From: Magnolia sinica
Lineage: Eukaryota; Streptophyta; Magnoliopsida; Magnoliales; Magnoliaceae
Direction of reading: 5' to 3'
NCBI RefSeq assembly: GCF_029962835.1
Contig: NC_080590.1
Coordinates: 58,526,001-58,590,000, forward strand
Length of the DNA stretch: 64,000 nucleotides
Shown here: positions 49,290-60,645 of the stretch, one piece after another
How positions within the stretch are numbered: the first letter of the stretch is position 1
Layout of the letters: each line of letters opens with the position of its first letter
Position numbers and translations under genes: made by a program
Notes under the pieces: model-generated
The model's database searches: none
The model's input: only the letters and a program-made list of their open reading frames with translations
What the model was told of the DNA's origin: nothing

Positions 49290-50219
49290 TGTCAAGCCCG
49301 TATCCTAGTCCGTACCATTCCATAGACTCTCGCGATCCTCCCCATCGAATTTCGGTAACCCGCGACCTGTAATCGGTGTTTGCACATGACCCTGAGTCGT
49401 ATCCCGTATATCTAAATCGACTCGACTTGAGACTTGTACCCTTGCGATCGCACCATTGCCGCAGTTCCAATGCCGCATCTTGCGCACCGATGTGATACCC
49501 GGGCCAGGAGATGTGGGCCCGCATTTATCTCGAAGAAACGATGCGTGTTGTAAATCCCGAGAAGAGAATCTCTACAATCTATCAAATTAATCTCATCAAT
49601 CAATCAAGTACAACACCCATCCCTTTCTTACACAAGCCTTACCCAAAAGTCAACCTCATGTCATCTCTCCTTACACCATCATTCCTCTCATCCCATCCCT
49701 CTTACACACCCATCCCTCTCTCCTTACATCTCCCATATTTCACTCATTCTCTACCATTTTCCTAGCAACTAAGAGAGAAAAAGACTAAGGAGAGAAGAGC
49801 CAAGTGTGGCCCACTTCCTATCCCAAGATCCTCACCATCTAACCCTTCAATTCTCATCATCCTCCATCAAAGAGGAAGCTTAAGAGCTCGGGAGATTAAG
49901 GAGCCTATAAGATTTGCAATCAACGGGTGATTTGTAGGATTATATTGTGTTTTTGTGATGGGCCGAGTGGGTCCTACCGATTGATGGTATGAATCCTATT
50001 TAGGACCCATTTTATGTATGTATTGTAATCCTAGGAGGACTCATAGTGGAGGAGCCCTCCATCACTCGATTCTCTATCTCTTTCTCTCTCTCTCTTGTGA
50101 TGGTGTGTGGCCCACCTGTTCCAGACTACCCGATCGTGAGGCCCACCTTGCTGCCTGCTCCTCGGGATAGGCCATGGATGAAGGAAAAACTCAAAATCAT
50201 CTGATCCAAAGTTGTGGTG

Positions 50220-52343
50220 TGTTCACTCCCCATGTATAGGGTTGTGATGTAGTAATAAACTCGGTGAGACCGAGGTCGAATCCTAAGGGACTGAAACCTG
50301 TACGTAATCTGAAACTAAATAGAACTAGAACTAGACTAAGATGTAATCTAAATCAAGCGAATATGAGAAAATAATTGTGAATAAATTAATTAAAAACTAA
50401 TAAAAATAAAAGTGGGAACTAGGGTGCCAAGGATCCACTTGTAGCAATTGGGAAGCTACCATGCAATGATTCAAGAACACAACTGGAATCAGAGTCCTAT
50501 CCTATCCAATTAAAGAAGAGATTTTTTAGATCTCTGAACTTCTCATGGATCCAATCATCAATAGATAAGAGTGGTGAAGATTTGGAAGTGATCCCGTCAC
50601 CTAACCATGCCCAGGAGACAATGGCAAACAATAACAATTTACCAATCTCACAGCCAACCCTAAGAGAATTGTGAAGGTTAGAAAGGATCCCGTCACCCTA
50701 CCATGCCCATGGGACGATGGTGAACAATAGATCTTACTAATTTCACAATCTCAATTCAGAAAAAGAAGACATATCAAGCTATCGCAGATCTATTGTAATT
50801 TGAGTCACAACAAACCATTAAAAACTAAGAATATATCTTCATAAATAACTAGAATCCATAAGAGTTGAACAAAACATGAATTAAAACAAAGCAACCATCC
50901 TAATCACGCTACAAGCTTCACCCCTTAGCCCTAACTAAGAGGTTTAGCCTAGCAACATGATCAGGCTAAATCCAAAATAAACAAAAAGAAAAAGAAAAAA
51001 ACAAACAGCTCTACTCTTTCTCTGTCTCTCTGCTCCACGTCCAGCCCAAGCCAAGATGATTCCTTCTCTCCCTTTCTTCTCTCTCTTTATAGGAAACCTT
51101 GTCGGTGAGATGCTACAGGTTGCGTGCTTACGCAGCAACGTATTTGGAAACCCTTTACGCCGCTCCCCTGTTTTACGCAGCAAAGAACGCAATCAGCTTC
51201 TTGCATTTAAATTGAATCCATGACGTAGTTCTTCCATTCCCTGAGATCTGACGTCATAGGCACGGTTGAAATTGTCTTCTCCTCAATTTGAACGGTCTAG
51301 ATCATAGATTCGACAGCGGGCCGGGCAGTGTCTGTGCATAAGTTCGTACTCACCTGCGCACTTTCTTATGCTGAGACATTCGGTGGGCCCATGATCAGCT
51401 TCAACAGAGAGATCCACTCCATCAATTACACTCATGGCGAGAATTTGGTGCAGGATGGTTGGTTTTAGCTATCCTTTGATGCGGCCCACTAAAGTAATCA
51501 GGTTGTAATTGCTTTGGATGTTGCAAAATGATCTTCTTGTGACCACTGTAGTAGGTACGTGTGTGTGCCTGGGTGTACAAGATCCACGTGGTTTTGACCT
51601 TCTCGAGTTCCTCGAAAATATGGATGGCTTGGATCGCCCCCATGAGTCATGATGGTGGTCCACCGTCTTCCGCAAACGGACACGGTCCATCTATTACACG
51701 ACAACAACACGGCAATTGCAGTTTTTAAAGAAGAGGCGGGTCCAAGACGGTTTGACTGTCTTGGATTTGTCGTGCACTTCCAATGCACATATACACCATG
51801 CACATACGAACTCCAATGGGGTCTACTATGATGGTTTTGAGAAATCTACTCTGACCATCTGTTTTCTCACATCATAAAACTGGATGAGACCAACTTTGAA
51901 GCATATCCAGATCTCAGGTGGATGCCATATTAACAATTCATGGGCTGATCTGACTGTTGGAAGACTTTCACAAGGATCCAACGGCTGAATTTCGACGTGT
52001 ACGGTTAATATATGGTCTTCAGGTCCTATATTAAGTTTCAAGCTGAATGGATGGTGAGAACCCTGTGATCTTGCATTTTGGCTGACTTTCAGGCCACTTG
52101 AGCTTCAGTTTGTCGATTTTCTCGGATCTCTGGCATGTAAATCTGTCGATCTTGGTCCCTGGGGTCCATCTCATGCTTTGGTGAATTCTGAGCATTAAAT
52201 CTCAGCTTTTAGCACCCTTTTTCAGTCCAAGCCTGAAATTCACCTTCTAGTACGAACACAATTAAAATAGGCCATTAAACAGTATCATGTTCGTAAACTC
52301 AGGTAATAACTAGGGTCTAATATGCAATATTTGACCCTTAACA
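50220..52343 (-). mobile_element. Solo Athila-type LTR
   Basis: Reads TGTTCACTCCCC to TTTGACCCTTAACA on the plus strand, the reverse of the Athila-like LTR ends, with shared inner sequence such as the region around AGTAATAAACTCGGTGAGACC. Perfect duplication TGGTG (50215-50219 and 52344-52348). Minus-strand TATA-like CCTATAAAGAG near 51084-51094. At 2.1 kb it is longer than the LTR of the 1-29759 element and lacks the CGACTAGTCG array, so it is a different subfamily. Confidence 0.92.
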
Positions 52344-53699
52344 TGGTGGACCACGTGGACCCATCTTGATTTGTTGCATCTGACGCCATCCATGTTAACT
52401 CCAGCACGTGGGGCCCACCTTGAAGATGGGTTGCCTCCGGCACGTGTAGCTATATAGCTGATGTATTGATGTCAACAAGTGGGGTCTGATCATCCAAACC
52501 ATCCATCTATGTGGACCCCACGTGACATATGGGTTTCATCCACACCGTCCAGACCTTGGACGGTAGGAACCCACCTCTCTGCATGTGGCCTACAACCACA
52601 CTGTCCATCGGTTGTGAGCCCCATGCAGCAGCTGCTGCTACCTACTGACATCAATAGTTCTGTGGGGCCCACCATGATGTAATTTTGTATCCAGACAGTC
52701 CAAGGGACGGTGGGCCCTAGCAGCTTGAGCTACTGTTGATGTCAGTAAGTTCTGTGGCCCCATCATGAGGCATGTATTATATATACATCGTCCATCCATT
52801 TGGCAGGTGTGGCTCACTATGATGTAGTGTTGTAACATCACTATCCAGCTTACTAGACAGTGGGCCCTAGCAGCTATAGTACAGCTACTGTTGACATCAG
52901 TAAGCTCGTGGATCTGATCATGGGGTATGTGTTTCTCCACGCCGTCCAAAGCTATGGGCCCTACCATGAGATATGTGTTTTATCAAAGCCGTCCACCCAC
53001 ATAGACCCCACCTGATGAACGTGTCTCATCCAGACCATCTAGATGGTGGGGCCTAGACGAAGGGAAGACATAAATATCAGTTTGATCGGTGGGCCACCAC
53101 ATGGCTCCACCTAGTGTTTGTGTTTTATCAACACCGTCAATCCAGAGCTAGTGGGTTCCACACGTGTGGACCCACCTGAGAGCTAATTGGCTGGTACCGC
53201 ACACAACAATATAGCTACTGCAGCTATCATCAGCAAGTTCCGTGGACCCCACATTTGATGTATGTATTTTGTGTCCACACCGGCCATCGATGTGTGGGTA
53301 GATCATGAGGTTTGTGTTAGATCCAAACCGTCCATCCACTTTTCAAGATCCTCTTAAGGCTTGAGAAGAGTAATAAGGCAGATCTGCCTATCAGGTGGAC
53401 CACACTGTAAAAATTAGTGGAAGATGATCATCCACCATTGAAATCGTCTAGGGTCACAGAAGTTCTGGATCAATATGAAATTTGTTTCTCCCCTTAATTC
53501 AGGCCTTTGTGACCTTATGAACGGATGGGCTGGAAAATAAATGTTATGGGGGGCCTTGGGAATTTTAAACAGTGGAAATCCTTATCGCCACTGCTATTTA
53601 TGGTGTGGTCCAAATGATCTTCCGTTATGATTCATTTTTTGGATATGCTCTATAATAATCTCTATAAATAGATGTATCGTGTACATAGTTCACCTAGAA

Positions 53700-54200
53700 C
53701 GGTGGGCTCGACTTGATGTATTTGAGGCCCAGATATGAGGCCCATTGTGATATGTTAGAGGCCCATTGTTGCGGCCCATGTGTTGCACCCTATTTGATGT
53801 ATATGAAGCCCATGTATTGCGGCTCATTTAATATATATATATATATGAGGCCCATGTGATGCAGCCCACTTAATGTATATGAAGCTCATGGGATGTGGCC
53901 CATTGTGATGTATATGTAGCCCTTGTATGAGTCCCAACGTGATGTTTATATGGCCCATGTGGTGAGGCCCAATGTGATGTTTATGTGGCTATGAGTAAGG
54001 CCCAATATGATGCTCATATGACCCATGTGGTGAGGCCCAATGCGATGTTTATGTGGCCCATGAGTGAGGCCCAATGTGATGTATATGTGGCCCATGGGAT
54101 GTGGCCCATTGTGATGTATTAGTGGCCCATTTGGTGAGGCCCATTATGATGTATATTAGGCCCATATGTGAGGCCCATTGTGAAGTATATTAGGCCCTTG
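53700..54200. repeat. TGGGCC/GGCCCA-rich short tandem repeats
   Basis: About fifteen imperfect units of GAGGCCCAATGTGATGTATATGTGGCCCAT. Same tract as in the other copies of this LTR family. Confidence 0.75.
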
Positions 54201-56952
54201 TGTGAGGTCATGGGCCCCACCATATGATTGGCTCTATGTGGGCCACCCTTGGGAGCAATGTTGGTTAAATGTCCACATTGATGGACAATGATGGTTAAAT
54301 GTCCACATTGTGACATTCTCTTAGGCCTTTGTTAGGCCCATTCTCATCCTTCTCTAAATGGGTTGACCCTAATCATTGGGCCCCATTGATAATTGCATGA
54401 TCCATCTATTCCCATTAGGCTAACCCAAACCGTTGGGCCCCCATTGATGATGCCGCCTTACACCATACCTTGTAGGACTACCCATGCCTTGTAGGATTAA
54501 CCACACCTTATTTACTTATTGGGCCCATAGGGAAGTCCAGTTTATTACGCGATAGAGAGGATAAGGAAGCTCACTTATTATACTTAGACTCGGCTCTACC
54601 CTTGGTGGGAGCTATTTTAACGCTCTATCACTATTGCACATGTGGGTGGGCACACATGGGCGGACATTGATGTGGGCGGGGCCTAGGGGCCTGGGCGAGC
54701 TACCAGTGATTGGTAGCTACTATGCTGGCAGCCTACTGTGCACATAGTGAAGGCAAAATTTTGTCCCACATCGGAAGCATCATCCGATGTTGTGGTGACT
54801 ATAAGTTGGATTCCTTTATTAACTATCGGACACGTTTTAAATTAGTGAGCTTCAGCAAAGCAGCCTATATCACCCCTTGTCATAAATGGAAGGATATGCA
54901 GTATCAGGTTTGGTGTATCCATTGTTTAGAGTCTATCTTGATATTTGGACTAAATCCATCATCCTTCTATGGACCCCCATCATTCGTATGCATGCTATAA
55001 GGGACGATGGACTGAAGCATATGCCATTGAGATGAGATGTTTCTGGGACTCCTTGTAAGACGGAGTTACCCCCACATGATCACGCGATACGCGTAGGTTT
55101 GATGCATAGCCTAGATCGTCTGACGGTATTCATAGACTCGTCAAGATTTATATATTGCATTGCATCCTCAATATATGATATTTGGCTTACTATATCTCCA
55201 CATTGCATAGCTGATCTATATTGCTTCCTCAGTATATGATATTGGCTTATTATATTTTTACATCGCCTAGCCTGGATAAGGCTGATGGTATTTATGACTT
55301 ACCGGCATGTTACCGCATTGCTCTGATATTACATACTTGGCACTTACCTTGTGCACATACTTACACCACCCTCTAAGCTTTTTATAAGCTTATGTACGAT
55401 ATATGCATGCAAGTGGCGTTAGGTCGCAGTAGCATTGAGCTTGGAGTATGCAGCTATCTTCTGGAGCTTCGATTTTTTATATATCTATTTTCCTTTCAGT
55501 ACTGTATTTAACTGTTTATATTAGTGGATATGTGATAATAATGTTGCCTTTGTGATTTGGGTAAACTTGTGGTTATGCTTCTTACGAGATAAATGTACAT
55601 TGGAAAATCCTCCTTGTAGGATCTCAGGATCGAAATTTGGCGTATGGGCGCTGGGAGGCGAGAATGGGGTGCTACGGAGGCTGTCGGCACCGGATTCGGT
55701 GATCGAAAATTTTGTGAGTCTGTTTTCTGAGTTTGGGGCGTGACAAACCGTCTAATTGCCTATGCTTAAACTCTGGATCATTGAATCCATCAATCCTTAG
55801 CATTAGAAATGGGGCATGAACGATACAAGATTGTAGTGCAGATATTGGGCCTCAAATCCAGGTATAAATCACTCAGCAGATAGTCCTTCGGCTCCTAAAA
55901 TCCTCGGATTGGTGATGATCAGGTTTAAGAAACAATCCGACCATCGAATTGACTAAAACCAATAAAATGACTCGAATTGATCGAGTATGGCCCACCTGAG
56001 CTTTAGATCAGCTCCTTCTTGGACTCAGGGCCCTATATGTATGTAGGGATTAGATGGAAGGAGCAGATCCATTGAAAACATCCCTATGGGACCCACTTTA
56101 TGGAGTGCGTGTGCACAGTTGGTGCACACCCGCTGTGCATTGAGCTAGGTAGCTCGGTCAAACACCTTTGACCCTAAGGAAGGCTCCACCTCTATTTCGA
56201 ATTTTTCCCGCCCGAGCCAACTCAAATGGACAACGTCCATGTGATTGAGATCTGGCCTACCAATTTCTGATCTGAACTGTCTATCTGGTAGGGGTTTTGA
56301 ATCTGTCCAAAATACCAAGGGTTCAAATGATGAATCACATGTGCAGTACACAATCACAGGCGCAATCAGGCCGTGTGCAACCTTTCTTCCGAAAACGGAA
56401 AGTTCCATTCTTTCTCCTCTTTCCACACTGACAATCCGCCTGTTCTTACACCATTCTATCCTTGCCATGCGTTCCAAGTGATCTTATCCCTCCATGCTAG
56501 GTCTTTTCAATAGTCGAAAGGGTTTCCGCTGCCACCACAAGCTGAACTCGAGCCATTAAGTAAAAACGCTATTGACCATCCATTTAGAGGGTTCCACAGT
56601 GATCCTTGGATAGATCCAAACCATCCATGCGTTCCAGATCGCAAGATCATCCAACAGATGCGGATCCACCATTATTGAGGACGTCATCTTCTTTGTTTGA
56701 TCAGGAAACCCGTCAGCAGGTGTTGGGCCCCATCTACTGATCTTGGTTGTTTGTTAGGTGGCCCATTGTCGTGGGATCTCATCCACGTCAGTCATATATG
56801 ACCACGCGAATAGAATTAGATGGGATGGCTAGCTGGTTGCAACATAATACCATGATTACCGAGGCTTTATTCTTGGCACCACGACTAATCGACAGATTAG
56901 CGTAGCAAGGCCTATAAAAGCCACCTTTTAGGGCTTCCTTTCCAAAAGAAAA

Positions 56953-56988
56953 AAAGAAGAAGAAGAAGAAGAAGAAGAAGAAGAAGAG
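56953..56988. repeat. (AAG)n microsatellite
   Basis: About a dozen AAG units, 35 bp downstream of the TATA box at 56911. Confidence 0.9.
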
Positions 56989-58478
56989 AGGGATAAAGAT
57001 AGAAAACAAGATTGGGAGAGGCTGCCGCACTACACCAGGTCAGGTGACTCGTTTGTGCTTCTGCGTGCATGGGGTAATTAGGCCGAGCCTTGGCTTAAGT
57101 TTGCAGGGTCTCGGCCTGCCTCTAGTTATTGTAGTCTAGGAAGAAAAAGAAAGGAGAAAGGGAAGGAATATAACAGGAGGAAGGGAGAGTTGGGTCAGTG
57201 GCTGCCTGACCCTATCGAGTCGAGCGCGACTTAGGCACTGCTAGTCTAGGTTTTCTGCAGGAGTTACAGTAGGAAAAAGAAGAAGAAGAAAGAGAAGCAG
57301 AAGAAGGAGAAAGAAAGGGGGAAAAGAGAAGAGAGAGGAAAGAGAATAGGAAGAGGAAGATAAAGAAAAAGAGAGGGGCGTCGTTTTCTTCTTGCCGCAC
57401 CAGCTCGACTCGGTCGAGTTGTAGGGTGGAGCTACTAGTCCTTGCAGCAAAAGAGAAGAAGAGAGGAAGCAGAAGAAGACATCAGGAGAGAGAAAGGAGA
57501 AGGGGCGTTAGTCCCTTCCTTGGGTTGCTGCCGCATCTAGTTGGAGTGAGTCGAGCAGAGTTGCTGCCATTCTCTCAATCTCTGCCTAAGTCTGGATGTT
57601 GCTGGTCTAGGTCCAGCTGGGTTTCCAGCAATAAAGGTGAGGTAAGGAGAAATAGAGAGAGAGAGGAGAAGGAGAGGAAGAGAAGGGAAGAATGGAAAAG
57701 GGAGAAGAGAAAGAGAGAGGTTTGACCTGTTGTGCACCTGCCGAGTCAACTGGGTGGAGTTGTTGGGCTGAGTTTGGGTCTGACCTTCTCTAGCCTTGTG
57801 GGTGTTGTGTGATGGGTTTTGTATCGAATCTCCAAGTTAAACTATCAAGTCAAGGTAAATTAAAACCCATTTCTTTTGTTTGCTACTAAGTTGACTCAGT
57901 GAGTTTTCACTGAGTGTATTAACCCTAGAAGCCAAGTACTAACTATTTTCTTGATGTTTTGTTTGGGTCGTGGTCACATATCATCGAGTGGATTTGACTC
58001 CATCGGGTTACGTTTGTGCTATCTAGTAGGACACACAATTAGGTTGTGCGACCAAGGTGAGGACTCACCCCTTGAGCTTCCCACTTAAATTCATTAATCT
58101 AGACAAATATGATGCCCAGATTTCTCTCATTGAATTATTTATCTTACTATATGAATATGCTAACCTGTCACGCACTTGATTCCTAAGTTAGATAATGAAC
58201 ATGTCTCTTTAAATATAGCAAGCAAAAATGATTTGATGATAACATGCTATCTTTAGTCTTACATTTGTTAATTAATTATAAGCTTGCTGCTTGCGCTTAT
58301 GTGATGTATTGAATGAAACCTGTCATGAACTTACCTTCTTACAGTCTATATTTGACTTATGCGGCTTGGATCGCATATTTGCCCTACATGGCTTGGATCA
58401 CTTATTTACCTTCGTGGCTTTCATGGAATATTGACGCCCTTTTGTGGCATATTGGTTATATTCACATATCTTGTTAGT

Positions 58479-58870
58479 TTTCTAGTCATCTTATGGTGTT
58501 CAATCGTATTGTGATTTTCGAGTGGAACGAGAGTTCGCTCTTCGATTTTCTAACCATCTTATAGTGTTCACATACGATATGATTTTCAGGTGGTCTAAAG
58601 TTTGCATGTTGTTATCTCTTCATCTTGTAGAGTTCAATCGTATTGTGATTTCCGGATAGAGTGGGAATTCTCTAATCGATTTTCTAGCCATCTTGCAGTG
58701 TTCACGTACGATATGATTTCCAGATGAAGTAGAGGTTTAAAGGTTGATTTTCTATTCACTTTGCAGAGTTCACTTGTACTGTGATTTCCGGATGGAGCGG
58801 GAGTTCGCTTATTGATTTTCTAGCCATCTTACAGTGTTCACGTATAATATGATTTTCAAGTGTAATAGAA
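58479..58870. repeat. Tandem repeat, 66-68-bp unit, six copies
   Basis: Each unit has GATTTTCTAGCCATCTTNCAGTGTTCA followed by a CGTANNNTGATTT core. Two unit types alternate (TTCACGTACGATATGATTT and TTCAATCGTATTGTGATTT), so the true period is a dimer of about 134 bp. Confidence 0.75.
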
Positions 58871-59654
58871 AGTAGTATGATTGATGATTTGACTCTCTAG
58901 ATACATTCACTTGCATTGCGATTGCTATTATATTCTGTTAATGATGAGATTATGTTGATTGGCTTAAATTTTAGTATATAACCATGATTATGAATTATGC
59001 TATTTAATATGTTCATTCTCATGACTTGCGATCCATCATGGATTATGAATGATGAGTGTGTAATCTTAGAGGGTACTCCTCACTGTGATAGCTATTGACG
59101 CTATCAAACCATATCAGTTGATGCAAGTGTAGAACGAGCAGATGTTGTTCACTGGGTTACTAGAGCAAATCGGGTAGCTAATGAGCCAGATGGGGTCCCT
59201 GCGGCCCATATTGAGCTCCATCATTAGATGATAGATGTTGTATTTTTATTTAACGAACTTTGTTATTAGGGATTGTATGAGTCTTCTATGGGTGCTACAT
59301 TTAGATATTTACGTTGATTGAAATGTTTTTATACAATGCATGGTTTATTCCGCCAACATTTGCTGCTAACTCTGATTAATAATAAGCGGTTCAAATTCAT
59401 GCTGAATTTTAAAGGCTAACACTTGGGTTTTTGAAAAACGAGTCATATACTCGGGTTTTGAAAACCGGGGCGTTACAAAGTGTTTAACGAAATGACTCAA
59501 CAAAGTGTGGCTGGTGGTAAGAAAGGTATGTATATGAAACAAATACGTATTTTTTCTTTATTTTTATGTTACTAAGAAGGTTTTTGATAACATACATGTA
59601 AAACCACTACTATTGTTTTACATACAGTGAGATTCTGAAGGTGTAGTCCATGTG

Positions 59655-59823
59655 TTTGTGAAAAAGCTGCATGGGTGAACTCGACTCGAACTTGGCTCGA
59701 ACTGGCTCGAGTTGCTGACTGAACCAAGCCGAGCTGGCCAGTCAAGCTTGAGGACCGAGCCGAGCTAGGTTCAAACTGGGGTCAGCTAGTGGCTGAGTTC
59801 GACTCGGTGTACACCCCTATTTT
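59655..59823. mobile_element. Possible degraded MITE with CTCGA/GAGCCGAGC motifs
   Basis: Rich in repeated CTCGAACTGGCTCGAG and CCGAGCCGAGC phrases, ending GTGTACACCCCTA. Plant hAT-type MITEs often have GGGGTGTACA ends of this kind. No clear second terminus or target duplication. Confidence 0.3.
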
Positions 59824-60494
59824 TAAGAGATTCAATTTTAATCATGCTAGGAATCATCTAGCAAGGTTAACTTATGACTTTTTATTTTTGGCAAAATTTT
59901 CTATTTCTGGTAAATTCTATTCTAATTGAATTAGGATTTCTATTAGAGTTATACTTTTGCTATTTTGGCTAATTTTGAATTAGAGAGTTTTTTTTTTCTT
60001 TATTAATGATTAAAAAATCATACACATTAGACATTATTTAATAAAATATTCATTTTTCTCTTCTTCTTTTTTTTTCCTTGTGGATTTAATAAACTACTTT
60101 GTACAAAGGTTTTAATCATTTGAGGATGATGGTGATCTTCTTCTTCACCTTTTCACACTCTTCCCAACATCAGGTTGGGTCGAGCACCATGAAGTTTAAT
60201 CAGAGTGAGGTTGGATTAGAAGGGATCCTTACTCTTGCTCTGGTGGTAGACTCCCAAGAGTTTCAACACCCAGTCAAGGGTTCGAGTATCCATATGTGGT
60301 GAAATCCCACTACGGCGTGAGTGTGTGGGGATGTCTGTGCTTGAGTAATTTTTATTTTTATTTTTTTTTAAAAAAAAGAACAAAAAAAAGAGAAAAAAGA
60401 AAAAAGATGAGAACAATTCATTTGATATAAACTCATTTTAGAATTTCAAACACCAAAGCCAGAGCTTAGCCTTCCATAAAATGTCAATGGGATG

Positions 60495-60500
60495 TTTATT
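60495..60500 (-). terminator. Candidate poly(A) signal of phytocyanin gene
   Basis: AATAAA on the minus strand about 145 bases after the stop codon. Confidence 0.4.
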
Positions 60501-60645
60501 ACTAACTTAGAATATATAAAAGGAAAAAAAAATAAAATACTCACTAGAATTTAGCTTATTAAAAACCCATGACCACCTCTTCAAACACCATCCAACTCCA
60601 AGATTCAAAGCCCTAGTTCCGGTGGGTCACTGGTTCTGACGATAT

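Larger units (their letters stand above)
49290..55745 (+). mobile_element. Solo long LTR (TGTCACGCC family), sense orientation
   Basis: Starts TGTCAAGCCCGTATCCTAG and ends GGGGCGTGACA; perfect flanking duplication AACCG (49285-49289 and 55746-55750). About 4.3 kb without the nested LTR at 50220-52343. Ends match the reverse complement of 25146-29251. The absence of any gag-pol with an intact duplication marks it as a solo LTR. Simple (TA)n at 53831-53846 and TGGGCC repeats at 53700-54200 lie inside; no gene supported. Confidence 0.9.
55751..59476 (+). mobile_element. Probable old long LTR, right part (5' limit not found)
   Basis: Ends CCGGGGCGTTACA at 59476, the end type of the chromovirus LTRs here. 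TATA box CCTATAAAAG at 56911-56920 is followed by (AAG)n at 56953-56988, a 600-bp purine-rich tract (57120-57720) and a 66-68-bp tandem repeat (58479-58870). The frames in the purine tract (57212-57749) are low complexity. No coding domain. The left limit may lie in 48655-49289 or be lost. Confidence 0.55.
59477..60645. other. AT-rich intergenic DNA 3' of the phytocyanin gene
   Basis: No gene supported. Contains a probable degraded DNA element (59655-59823), T/A-rich stretches near 60340-60410, and the candidate poly(A) signal of the gene at 60495-60500. Confidence 0.5.

Noticed and set aside
52330..53350. Independent repeats with GGGCCCACC/CACCGTCCA phrases as a separate element
   Set aside because: The same phrases occur in the other 4-kb LTR copy (27050-28500), so they are part of that LTR family.
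57212..57749. Arg/Glu-rich or Ser/Phe/Leu-rich ORFs
   Set aside because: Low-complexity translation of the purine tract in both directions.
59483..59526. Possible exon fragment (ATGACTCAACAAAGTG... ending AAAG/GTATGT)
   Set aside because: Only about 40 bases with a plausible donor; no acceptor, partner exon or recognisable protein.
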